Below, in pieces: positions 1-6,610 of a DNA stretch of 8,470 nucleotides. The notes beneath the pieces are model-generated. The model searched no databases. It saw only the letters and a program-made list of their open reading frames with translations, and was not told the origin of the DNA. This DNA comes from Nitrospirota bacterium (lineage in GTDB: Bacteria > Nitrospirota > UBA9217). The translations under genes and the position numbers were made by a program. Where the stretch lies: assembly GCA_017885365.1 (NCBI GenBank), contig JAFNGD010000457.1:1-8470 (forward strand), read 5' to 3'. How positions within the stretch are numbered: the first letter of the stretch is position 1; every line of letters starts with the position of its first letter.

Positions 1-207
1 GACCACCCGGCTGGTCGCGGAGGCAGGCGGGCTTTCACCTGGAGCGCCTTGTTTCGGGATAGCTGTCGCTGCCGAGAGAACATTGCCTGTATCAATTAAT
101 AAGAAAAAGATGAGCATGCAGGCAACAGCGAGCCATTTCAGCAGCGGAATGAGCACGTTACCCGGCAACGATATAGTAAATAAATCCCTGACCATGCAGT
201 GTTTCAT
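1..207 (-). CDS. Partial exported or membrane-anchored protein (N-terminus only)
   Basis: An open frame starts at ATG 207 and stays open to the window edge, giving 69 residues. It begins MKHCMVRDLF, has a strongly hydrophobic stretch at about residues 18-39 (NVLIPLLKWLAVACMLIFFL within it), and then a small-residue site around LSAATA that could be a signal peptidase cleavage point. The visible mature part is rich in Pro, Ser, Ala and Gly, which suggests a flexible linker. Upstream there is only a weak purine stretch (GATAGAG), so the start is uncertain; the second Met at residue 5 is an alternative. The gene lies 124 bases after the stop of the small lipoprotein gene at 332 and may have its own promoter (321-329). 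The function cannot be told from this fragment. An export signal is seen; everything else is unknown. Confidence 0.55.
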   Translation of the reverse strand, partial: MKHCMVRDLFTISLPGNVLIPLLKWLAVACMLIFFLLIDTGNVLSAATAIPKQGAPGESPPASATSRVV

Positions 208-320
208 GAATAGATCTCTATCGGGTCAACGCTGATTGATGTCTCCGCCGCACGTATCTACCTGAAAACGACGCAATATCCGTTACTTCTCTCGAACTTG
301 CCTTTTTTAAATGTTACACG

Positions 321-329
321 ATTATAACA
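321..329 (-). promoter_or_regulatory. Candidate extended -10 promoter
   Basis: On the minus strand this reads TGTTATAAT, a perfect TATAAT preceded by the TGn extension. No good -35 hexamer is seen 16-18 bases upstream, as is usual for extended -10 promoters. It would start a transcript around 313-315 with a leader of about 107 bases for the exported-protein gene starting at 207. The position just beyond the lipoprotein stop codon at 332 supports it, but an AT-rich intergenic stretch can give such a match by chance. Confidence 0.35.
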
Positions 330-331
330 GA

Positions 332-679
332 TTATGCACCTAGTTTCGCAGTCCAAACAGTTTTGCCTGTACTATCCTTGGATTTGTGAATTTTGAACTT
401 TGGTGTTGTTACAATCGTGACTGTTTGTCCATCGCCCTTCACCATGGTCATCGTCAACTTAAGCGTGACAGGCCACGAACCCTCGGTTTCCCACCTGCTT
501 TTTTCCAAGATCACAATCGGCTCGACAACGGTAAAACCGCCTCCCTTGAGGATTCCACTATCGTTCACGGCCTTGATCACCTCTTCGTCCGAGGGACCCG
601 AGAGATTTGTACAGCCCGCTCCATGAAGAGCGACCACGATCAGCAACAACAGCGAAATGACCTTTAAACAATATTTCAC
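332..679 (-). CDS. Small predicted lipoprotein, function unknown
   Basis: This 115-residue protein starts at GTG 679, set by a full AGGAGG at 686-691 with a 6-base spacer. It has a Lys-containing n-region (MKYCLKV), a hydrophobic core (ISLLLLIVVALHG) and a lipobox ending A-G-Cys at residue 23, so signal peptidase II should release a lipid-anchored mature protein of about 93 residues. The mature part has no cysteine, so no c-type haem. It has a D/E-rich short helix (PSDEEVIKAVNDSG) and then alternating hydrophobic beta-like stretches (FTVVEPIVILEKSRW, VTLKLTMTMVKG, TVTIVTTPKFKIH), suggesting a small beta-rich fold. I do not recognise the family. It follows the candidate terminator at 720-752, so it probably has its own promoter. 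Localisation is well supported; the role is unknown. Confidence 0.8.
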   Translation of the reverse strand: MKYCLKVISLLLLIVVALHGAGCTNLSGPSDEEVIKAVNDSGILKGGGFTVVEPIVILEKSRWETEGSWPVTLKLTMTMVKGDGQTVTIVTTPKFKIHKSKDSTGKTVWTAKLGA

Positions 680-719
680 TTCACGCCTCCTAGTAATGTT
701 CTCGGTTACCTTCGTTTAG

Positions 720-752
720 CAAAAGAGAAGGCCCGGAACACATTCCGGACCC
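720..752 (-). terminator. Probable intrinsic terminator
   Basis: Read on the minus strand, arms 751-743 and 738-730 form a 9-bp stem (GGTCCGGAA with TTCCGGGCC, one G-U pair) around a TGTG loop. A T-rich tail, TTCTCTTTT, follows. The stem is strong but the T-run is interrupted, so efficiency may be moderate. It lies between the gene remnant at 801-1005 and the lipoprotein gene at 679, which suggests it once ended that broken gene. Confidence 0.55.
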
Positions 753-800
753 GGAAAGAAGCAGGCAAACACCCTCGCGGAAACGTCGCTCCTGGACATC

Positions 801-1005
801 CTATGATGAGGAGCAGTAAACGATCTTCAGCATGCGGTCGGACCGCAGGAAGGTCTTGTCGAAAACCCACACCCATCCCCTGAACTGACCTTCAATTTCA
901 TGAAGCCCGCCGGAAAGAGATCGGAATTGACGACCTCGTTCGTATCGGCGCGTCATCGAAATATCGTTGTCCATGATCCGGCTCTATCACCAAGCCGGCA
1001 CGGAC
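801..1005 (-). pseudogene. Probable decayed gene remnant with frameshifts
   Basis: No single frame is long here, but successive frames join into a coherent minus-strand reading. The best part runs from about 946, giving DTNEVVNSDLFPAGFMKLK, then one frame change near 888-890 into FRGWVWVFDKTFLRSDRM and on to a TAG stop at 801. In these segments most third codon positions are G or C, matching neighbouring genes, and the break is consistent with loss of a single base (AAG GTn CAG). A less certain segment (VRAGLVIEPDHGQRYFDD) precedes it, in a third frame, from 1005. The region lies between two terminators, as expected of a former transcription unit. A 57-codon intact frame (974-801) starting MDNDISMTRR also exists, but its first half has poorer codon use. 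The family is not recognised. Sequencing or assembly error cannot be excluded. Confidence 0.35.
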
Positions 1006-1040
1006 AAAAAAAGAGAGGATGAAATCTCTTCCATCCTCTC
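1006..1040 (-). terminator. Strong intrinsic terminator ending the cytochrome operon
   Basis: On the minus strand GAGAGGATGGAA pairs with TTTCATCCTCTC in a 12-bp stem with one G-U pair and a GAGA (GNRA-type) loop. Seven Ts follow directly (1012-1006). It begins 28 bases after the stop codon of the tetrahaem lipoprotein gene, which ends at 1069, and so closes the five-gene unit. Confidence 0.92.
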
Positions 1041-1068
1041 CGGCTAATACCATCTCACAATCGTTCCA

Positions 1069-1494
1069 TCACGGATAGCTGTGGCAAGTGCCATTGCACT
1101 GAGGCCCGCTGTTCGCCACACCCTCTAGCGAAGATCCATGGCAATAGATATTCCTGCAAGCATCGCTTGAGTTCGCGGCCACGTATGTACCGTGCTTGGT
1201 CTGGATCGAGTTTGCCCAGTCCGTGGGATGCTTGGATGTGGGACCGCCCATATGGCATCCCGTGCAGCCTTTTCCCGAGATCCCTCCGGCCAGATCATCC
1301 CCATGACATTCCTTACATGAGGCGATATCGGCCTCAGCTGCTGCAGAATGCTGCGCCGGCAGCCACCCTGCCGCATGCTTTCCCGTGTCTGCCGGAAACG
1401 GGGCCTTATCGTTCGGCGTACCGCATCCTGCAAGCATGACAAGACCAATGAGAAGCAGGAAGCTGAACCTTCCTCGTGTCATTATTTGTGACAT
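1069..1494 (-). CDS. Tetrahaem c-type cytochrome lipoprotein with two unusual haem motifs
   Basis: Exported lipoprotein cytochrome, probably anchored in the outer membrane. A signal peptide (FSFLLLIGLVML) ends in lipobox L-A-G-Cys, Cys24 from the chosen start. Four haem-binding sites are visible: canonical CKECH and CTGCH at about residues 60-81, then CRNIYCH (Cx4CH) near 113 and CNGTCH (Cx3CH) near 133. Geobacter proteins with Cx4CH followed by CxxCH are a known type; the second site here is one residue longer. His residues outside the motifs (HAAGW, QHSAA, SKHPTDW, TKHGTY) could be distal ligands. The start is ATG 1494, with GAGAGG (1508-1503) eight bases upstream; the longer GTG 1503 overlaps that site, and ATG 1482 lacks one. 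The gene overlaps the pentahaem gene by 13 bases and is last in the operon. Likely role: electron transfer at the outer membrane with the barrel protein. Confidence 0.88.
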   Translation of the reverse strand: MSQIMTRGRFSFLLLIGLVMLAGCGTPNDKAPFPADTGKHAAGWLPAQHSAAAEADIASCKECHGDDLAGGISGKGCTGCHMGGPTSKHPTDWANSIQTKHGTYVAANSSDACRNIYCHGSSLEGVANSGPQCNGTCHSYP

Positions 1495-1928
1495 GTTTTG
1501 CACCTCTCATTGTTCTGACGGCCGTGACACTTCATGCACGATGTCGGATTGATCTTGCCGTCGATCTTATGCTGGTTCAGGTAGTCTCCCCGATGAGGAA
1601 GCTCCCGCTCGGGTGAATCCTTGAACTTATCGCTCGGCTTCAGGAATTCCTTGTGCGCATGGCAATCGGAGCAGAACGATTCAACATGACACACAGTGCA
1701 AGCCTGCTTGTTCTGCTGGGCCATGAAGCGGTGCCGGAACTTGCCGAACTCCGCGGTATGGTCCAGGGCCGACCGCCAGTCCTGATGACACTGGCTGCAG
1801 AGGGCCGGGACGTCCACCTCCACCGGATGTTTCATGGCAGTCCCCGCTGTAGCGGCGGGTGCGTACAGGGCAAGAACAAGAACCGGCAGGAGCAACAGCA
1901 ATAGGAGTTTGATTGCGAGCGTTCTCAT
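1482..1928 (-). CDS. Pentahaem periplasmic c-type cytochrome
   Basis: This 148-residue protein has a Sec signal peptide with a run of seven leucines and an AXA-like cleavage site near residue 28 (PAATA-GT). It lacks a lipobox, so it should be soluble in the periplasm or held by a partner. Five canonical sites are seen: CSQCH (44-48), CTVCH (77-81), CSDCH (86-90), CMKCH (131-135) and CKTCH (143-147, followed only by Lys). Sites two and three are just four residues apart, implying tightly stacked haems. Extra His at DHTAEF, FRHRF, AHKEF, PHRGDY and QHKIDG give enough distal ligands for bis-His haems. The ATG overlaps the porin stop as TAATG, and GGAGGG (1940-1935) precedes it, so translation is probably coupled to the porin. 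Inferred role: electron donor to, or haem plug of, the neighbouring beta-barrel. Confidence 0.9.
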   Translation of the reverse strand: MRTLAIKLLLLLLLPVLVLALYAPAATAGTAMKHPVEVDVPALCSQCHQDWRSALDHTAEFGKFRHRFMAQQNKQACTVCHVESFCSDCHAHKEFLKPSDKFKDSPERELPHRGDYLNQHKIDGKINPTSCMKCHGRQNNERCKTCHK

Positions 1929-3253
1929 TATTTACCCTCCTTGGTCTTGCCGGCTCCGCTCCCAAGGTCAAAAGCATAGTTCACTTTGGCAAGCGCCCGG
2001 ACATCCTTATTAAAGTCCGGGTTCTTCGAGTATTCGATGTCGAGGCCGAGTTTCAGATTCGCCGCCAACTCGTAACCGGCGGCAAGCGTTGCCGAATAGG
2101 CATTTGTCACGTCGTTAATGGCCTCTTTGTACTTCACATCGAGAAGATCGACGGTCACGTCCAGTTTGTGCATCTTCTTCGATGCGTAGACCCGGTATTC
2201 GTCATATTTGAGCCTGTCGGTCTCTCCGTCCATCCTGTGGATCGAGATCCCAGCGCTGTACGATTTGGGCATAAAGAACGTTACTTTGGCCCCATAGTAG
2301 CCGGCGCTGCCGGCGATGTCGTACGCATAGCTCTTGTAGTCCACCGACGCAGTCCAGTTCTTGTTGATCGCGTACGAGACCTCTTCTCCCAGGATGCTCA
2401 CTTTCTCCCTGGGATCGATCGGACCTCCCGGCGTCATGCTAAATACGTTCGAGGTCGCACCGGCGAAGTAGTCACCGTAATTGACCCATGAGGCCTCTGT
2501 GTTGAACTTCAGCTTGTCGAAGGGGCCCAGCACGAGGTAGTACGTGTTCTCCATCCAGCCCTTGGTCTCAGCGTTGTAGGAGGACCGGCCCATGAGCTCC
2601 ACCTTGTTGAGCGGACGGAACCACAGGTCGATGCCTTCCTCCTCCCGGAACGTATTGCTGCCCTTTTCCTCCTTGAGGTAGGAAAGACCGATGGTATAGA
2701 GGCCGGCGCTCTGGTGCGAGACCCGCGCTCCATAGATGGTGTTGTTGCCCGGGACCGGCGTATCATTGGTCTCCACCGGAGTTCCGCCAAAGGCGGAGAC
2801 CCCAAACCCGCCCTTGATGTCCGTTCTCGCATAGATCCCATCCACACGCTCCGCGGCCACACCCTCGAAAACCATCACCCGGCCCAGGTTCACCACCGAG
2901 TTCCATTCCTTCGCCCGGTAGCTCACATAGCCGTACTGCATGTCACTGCCCTTCTTTTTGTCGTTCCCGAAGGAGTCGTCCTTCAGATCGTACCCGAGCC
3001 AGCCGCCGAAATGCACCGAGATGTTCTCTTTCCCCAGGTCCTGCACATTGAAATCGAGATACTCATAGAGCGGCATGAGCTTGCTGCCGTCCGATGCTTC
3101 CCGGGACTGGAGATAGGTGTTCGACGTACCGGCCATCGAAGCCGCGGTCGCCGCCGCCGGCGCCGACATCAGCGCCGCGAGGAGAACAGCCGCGCACATG
3201 CCGATCGCCAGGCCTCTGGCCTTTTCACGCTTTTTACCTCTGGCATTCTTCAA
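1928..3253 (-). CDS. Outer-membrane beta-barrel protein, probable porin of a porin-cytochrome conduit
   Basis: About 441 residues from the chosen start. The n-region is very basic (KNARGKKREKAR), then a hydrophobic core and Ala-rich cleavage region (PAAATAA) near residue 38. The mature part alternates hydrophobic and polar residues with many aromatic Tyr/Phe/Trp, turn-rich Gly/Asn/Asp loops and no Cys, typical of a beta-barrel. Repeated strand-like pieces include ISVHFGGWLGYDL, MQYGYVSYRAKEW, TIYGARVSHQ and YYGAKVTFFMP. The last strand, ALAKVNYAFDL, is followed by a short Gly/Lys tail instead of a terminal aromatic residue. The length fits porins that sheath cytochromes in Geobacter-type conduits. 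TTG 3253 is preferred to ATG 3271, because the ATG lies before a perfect AGGAGG (3266-3261) correctly spaced only for the TTG. Barrel nature is well supported; the conduit role rests on neighbours. Confidence 0.85.
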   Translation of the reverse strand: MKNARGKKREKARGLAIGMCAAVLLAALMSAPAAATAASMAGTSNTYLQSREASDGSKLMPLYEYLDFNVQDLGKENISVHFGGWLGYDLKDDSFGNDKKKGSDMQYGYVSYRAKEWNSVVNLGRVMVFEGVAAERVDGIYARTDIKGGFGVSAFGGTPVETNDTPVPGNNTIYGARVSHQSAGLYTIGLSYLKEEKGSNTFREEEGIDLWFRPLNKVELMGRSSYNAETKGWMENTYYLVLGPFDKLKFNTEASWVNYGDYFAGATSNVFSMTPGGPIDPREKVSILGEEVSYAINKNWTASVDYKSYAYDIAGSAGYYGAKVTFFMPKSYSAGISIHRMDGETDRLKYDEYRVYASKKMHKLDVTVDLLDVKYKEAINDVTNAYSATLAAGYELAANLKLGLDIEYSKNPDFNKDVRALAKVNYAFDLGSGAGKTKEGK

Positions 3254-3257
3254 TTCG

Positions 3258-3266
3258 TTACCTCCT
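3258..3266 (-). promoter_or_regulatory. Shine-Dalgarno that sets the porin start (AGGAGGTAA)
   Basis: The last two codons of the folding-factor gene (AGG AGG, Arg-Arg) and its TAA stop form a full anti-16S match. Seven bases (TAACGAA) separate AGGAGG from TTG 3253, the usual spacing. The longer reading from ATG 3271 would place this site inside the coding sequence and leaves that ATG without one. The arrangement implies tight translational coupling. Confidence 0.8.
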
Positions 3267-4118
3267 TTCATCGGATATGGTTATCGTTGCTTCTTTTTTC
3301 AGTTTCTGAAGATGGTCCTGGTACGCTTCCGTGATCTTCTCGTCCTGCAGCCGGTTCATGATGGCCCCGCGCATTGTCTGCGGGTCCATCTTGGGGTTCT
3401 TCCGCTTATCATAGAGCTTGATCAGCGTGACGCCGGTCCGCTTCCCGGACAGGACTTCGCTTACCGCGCCCTTCCCGAGCCCTTCGAGCGCCTGCCGCCA
3501 CTCGAACGGCAGCTGGTTCCAGGGCAGATACCCCAGGTCCCATTGCTTTTTCGCTCCTGCCGGGGCATGGGGGTATTTCTTTCCGGCCACGCTCTCGAAG
3601 GTCTCGCCGCCCTGGATCCTGGCGCGCGCCTCCTTTGCCTCAGCCTCGTCGGCAAAGCGTATCATGCCGACGTGGAACTCGGATTTGAGCCGCTCCCCGT
3701 TCTCTTGGATGTATTTATCCACGTCCGCTTCGGTCACGTTCACCGTGGCCGCTATCCTGGTGCTCCCGACCCGCCGCGACATCTCGGCGCGCTTGAAGTC
3801 CTTCAGCCGCATCTCCATGACTCTCACGGCGTTCTGATACTTGGCGTCCTTGTCGAGGCCCAGCTTCAGGCCTTCCTGGTAGAGCAGTTCCTTGTTGATG
3901 AGGTCCTCCAGGGCCTGCTTCCGCATCTCGGGCGTCGGCTTACCGCCATGGCCGCCCTCGAGCCGCAGGTAGAGGTCATCTTCCGTTATAGCAACACCGT
4001 TCACCTTCGCCAGGACAGCACTGCCTGCTGGTGTGCCGTCCGTCTTTTGGGATTTACATGCGGGAATGCTCAGCAGGACGCAGACAAGCAGACAGAAAAG
4101 AACGTTCTTTGATCGCAT
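3258..4118 (-). CDS. SurA/parvulin-like peptidyl-prolyl isomerase lipoprotein
   Basis: This 286-residue protein has a signal peptide ending in lipobox S-I-P-A-Cys (Cys21), so it is probably tethered in the periplasm. Residues about 36-145 resemble the SurA N-terminal chaperone module (VLAKVNGVAITEDDLYLRL, then KQALEDLINKELLYQEG). Residues about 146-238 resemble a parvulin rotamase domain (EFHVGMIRFADEAEAKEA, GGETFESVA, WDLGYLPW, LGKGAVSEVL). The first His of the domain is kept (EFHV), but the usual C-terminal G-x-H-I becomes GVTLIKL, so isomerase activity may be weak and chaperoning dominant. It sits between the decahaem and porin genes and would help fold one of them. Upstream AAGGAAAG lies about 12 bases from the ATG, longer than normal; an in-frame TAA just upstream rules out a longer start. 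It is a cluster-dedicated folding factor by inference. Confidence 0.85.
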   Translation of the reverse strand: MRSKNVLFCLLVCVLLSIPACKSQKTDGTPAGSAVLAKVNGVAITEDDLYLRLEGGHGGKPTPEMRKQALEDLINKELLYQEGLKLGLDKDAKYQNAVRVMEMRLKDFKRAEMSRRVGSTRIAATVNVTEADVDKYIQENGERLKSEFHVGMIRFADEAEAKEARARIQGGETFESVAGKKYPHAPAGAKKQWDLGYLPWNQLPFEWRQALEGLGKGAVSEVLSGKRTGVTLIKLYDKRKNPKMDPQTMRGAIMNRLQDEKITEAYQDHLQKLKKEATITISDERR

Positions 4119-4168
4119 AGAAGATTACGTCTTTCCTTAGGAAAATGAGAGAATGAACTACAAAGAGG

Positions 4169-4194
4169 CCGGCGGGCGCCGGAGCGCCCGCCGG
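4169..4194 (-). terminator. GC-only intercistronic hairpin, possible attenuator or mRNA-stabilising element
   Basis: A perfect 10-bp stem made only of G-C pairs (CCGGCGGGCG with CGCCCGCCGG, six-base loop) lies 46 bases after the decahaem stop codon. On the minus strand it is followed by CCTCTTTGTAG, a poor T-run. It is therefore more likely a partial terminator or a barrier to 3' exonucleases than a full terminator. Either would raise the decahaem product over the four genes downstream. Confidence 0.6.
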
Positions 4195-4240
4195 ATTGGA
4201 AAGGAGTATACAATATCAACTCGATGCTGTCAATGCGATT

Positions 4241-6589
4241 TTACGGCTCCTTGAGGCTGTTCACCTGGTGCTGCGTCTCGCCCAGGACCAGGAACGTAAA
4301 GTCCGGGTTGTGGATGCCAAAGCTCTGGTCCTGCTCGATCAGGTAGTAGTTCCAGAGCGACTTGGCAAGCGCGTCAAAGGTGCTCGCCCCGAGATCCGCC
4401 AATGCGAGACCCGGGAAATTGGCGAGGGGATCACCCTCGGGATCGGTCGTTTTCGAACCGTCCAGGAGAACGGCAAATATCCGGCCGCGACTGCCGAGGC
4501 TCGTCACCTGAACTATCGGATTCGTGCCTGTGCTCCTGGAGATTATTGCATTCTTGAGGGATGTATCGAGCTGCTCCAGGGTCCCCTTCACCGAGGCCTG
4601 CAGCATGGGGCCGAGGGCCTCGTTCGTGGGATGGCAGGTCGTGCAGATGTTCAGGCTCGCCTTGAACGAGTGGTTCGTGCCGCCCAGGGCGTAGCTCAGG
4701 AGCGCCGGAGGAGGCGTCTGCTCCATATGGCAGTTGGCGCAGGTGTCGACGATGAGCGAGTGGGGCGAACGCATGATCCCGTTGCCCACGAAATAGGCAT
4801 TGTAGCCCATCAGCACGTCGCCCTGGTTTGCCTCATGGGGTCCGCTATAGCTCGACAGGATACCGAATACCGAGTTGCCGTCCTGATGCAGGTAGGCATT
4901 GGTGCCGCTGCCGCCGTTCCTCGAGTTGTGGCAGGTGATGCACATTGCACCGCGGCCCACGCCGGTGGCTGCGAAGCCGGCGGGAAGCTTGGGCGTGTTG
5001 TCGGTCACGCGCACGGTGGCAGTGTTCGGCTCGCCGGACGAAACACCCTCGGCATGAGGATCGTGGCAGACAGCGCAGGTAATCGGCTGCACCGTGTCAG
5101 CGGTCCAGGTGATCGAGCCGGACGGGATAGTGCGCAGCGGATTGCCGGCCTGGAGCTGCTTCACCCAGATCATAAAGCCCTGGGCAGAATGGCAGCCGGC
5201 GCAGCTGGCGTTCGTACCCTCTGCCTGCGCAACGTCGAACTGGCCGTGGCCGCTCTCCTGCCACTGCTGGAACCTGCCGTGGCGCATAGGCTCGCCGTGG
5301 CATGCGCCGCAGACGTCGGAGGACAGGCTGACGCGTGGCGCACCTGCTACACCCATATGCGAATTGTTCGTACCCGTACCGGTTACCTGCGGGCCGTGGC
5401 AGTTCTCACACTGGATGTTGCTCTCCTTGGCCAGGACCGAGTAGGTGGCGCTTGACCACATCCGGGAGTACCGGGTGGAATCCGCGGTCGAAGCGAACAT
5501 CGTGGTGTCGGCGATGAAGGCCGCGTAGCCGGACTGGTCGTCGAAGCCGTTGTTCGCGGCCGACGTATTGGCTCCGACGGTATGACAGGCGAAGCAGGAC
5601 GGACCGTAGTGGCCGCCGGCGTTCAGGTTCTTCGAGAAGATATGGGAATGGCCTGACGCTGCCCAGGGCGTGAATTTGTCCAGGGCCACGGAACCGTCAT
5701 GGCAACCCATGCAGGCGCTGTCCGGGGTCACGTTGTTGCTGGCATCGGCACCGGTGATGGCGCCGCGCCAGGTGCCGGCATAGACATTGACGTTCACGCC
5801 GCTGACGCTGTCATTCAGCGTGTAGCGACCTGCCGCGGCAGGCGTAAAGTAGGGGTACCGGGTCGTGGCATCGTTCAGCGTCACGGCGCCAACCGGCCCC
5901 GTGCAGGTCCAGTTGTAGCCGGTCACGCTCGCCTTGGTCGCCAAGAGGACCGGCAGGTTGATCGGCACGTTGTTGATGCCGGGGCTCACCGTGGCGATGG
6001 GTGCCAGAGCCGCGGCAGCCGCGCTGTCCGTCACCAGGACCTGGTCCCAGTAGACCTTGCCGCTCGCCGTGTAGACGAGGAGCTTCAATACGGCATTTTC
6101 AGCCTCTTCCATGGCAAAGTTGCTCACCCCTGCCACCATGGTCCGGTCAGGCATCATCAGCGCCGTTACCAGCTGGTTCTTGTAATTCGGCGCAGCTGGC
6201 ATGACCACGGTCGCGGTCGGGTTCGTGGAAGCCGTGGTAACGGTCGCTGCCAGGCCGCCGGTCCGCAACCATTTGTAGGCAACTGCCGTCTCGCCCGCGG
6301 GCAGTTTGCTCGTCACGGCCGTGACCGTCGTGGTCGTGCCCGTGGCAACAGACTTGTCGGACCCAGCAAGCCCGTCAGCGAAGACCTCGCTGCTCGGGGT
6401 GAGCGCCTGGCTGTTCAGGTGATGGCAGCCATTGCACTCAGTCGGGAATGTTGCGTCAGATCCCGGAGGTCCTTGAGGACCCGCCGGCCCGGTGTCGCCC
6501 TTACATCCGAACAGCAGGAGCGACAAGAGGGTCAGCATTACAGTGAACAATACAACGTATCTGCTTCTACTTCCAAAAGCCTTGACCAT
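4241..6589 (-). CDS. Decahaem c-type cytochrome lipoprotein with collagen-like tether and Ig-like region
   Basis: This 782-residue protein is the probable surface electron-transfer component. Its signal peptide ends in lipobox L-F-G-Cys (Cys29), followed by five collagen-type triplets (GDTGPAGPQGPPGSD, 31-45). Ten CxxCH motifs start at about 52, 293, 332, 394, 427, 463, 505, 550, 617 and 649. The first is isolated: residues 70-290 lack haems and look like one or two Ig/PKD-like beta domains (AYKWLRTGG; GYNWTCTGP then YPYFTPAAAGRYTL). Nine haems follow in about 360 residues. The C-terminal part is helical with WNYYLIEQDQSFGIHNPDF, a pattern shared with other multihaem cytochromes whose HNP histidine can ligate haem. 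The start has GGGGG eight bases upstream. It is the first gene of the operon, behind a palindrome at 6614-6636. Which barrel partner or substrate it serves is inferred from context; it is not assigned to a named Omc protein. Confidence 0.9.
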   Translation of the reverse strand: MVKAFGSRSRYVVLFTVMLTLLSLLLFGCKGDTGPAGPQGPPGSDATFPTECNGCHHLNSQALTPSSEVFADGLAGSDKSVATGTTTTVTAVTSKLPAGETAVAYKWLRTGGLAATVTTASTNPTATVVMPAAPNYKNQLVTALMMPDRTMVAGVSNFAMEEAENAVLKLLVYTASGKVYWDQVLVTDSAAAAALAPIATVSPGINNVPINLPVLLATKASVTGYNWTCTGPVGAVTLNDATTRYPYFTPAAAGRYTLNDSVSGVNVNVYAGTWRGAITGADASNNVTPDSACMGCHDGSVALDKFTPWAASGHSHIFSKNLNAGGHYGPSCFACHTVGANTSAANNGFDDQSGYAAFIADTTMFASTADSTRYSRMWSSATYSVLAKESNIQCENCHGPQVTGTGTNNSHMGVAGAPRVSLSSDVCGACHGEPMRHGRFQQWQESGHGQFDVAQAEGTNASCAGCHSAQGFMIWVKQLQAGNPLRTIPSGSITWTADTVQPITCAVCHDPHAEGVSSGEPNTATVRVTDNTPKLPAGFAATGVGRGAMCITCHNSRNGGSGTNAYLHQDGNSVFGILSSYSGPHEANQGDVLMGYNAYFVGNGIMRSPHSLIVDTCANCHMEQTPPPALLSYALGGTNHSFKASLNICTTCHPTNEALGPMLQASVKGTLEQLDTSLKNAIISRSTGTNPIVQVTSLGSRGRIFAVLLDGSKTTDPEGDPLANFPGLALADLGASTFDALAKSLWNYYLIEQDQSFGIHNPDFTFLVLGETQHQVNSLKEP

Positions 6590-6610
6590 TGTTGTTTCCC
6601 CCTTTCAATA

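Noticed and set aside
1069..1503. GTG at 1503 as start of the tetrahaem gene
   Set aside because: The GTG shares bases with GAGAGG, the ribosome site correctly spaced for ATG 1494.
3117..4112. 331-codon plus-strand open frame opposite the folding-factor gene
   Set aside because: It is low-complexity Leu/Arg/Pro-rich antisense with no ribosome site or family resemblance; the minus strand explains the region fully.
4196..5455. 419-codon plus-strand open frame
   Set aside because: It is antisense to the decahaem C-terminal half, Ala/Val/Arg-rich, and carries none of the marks of a real protein.
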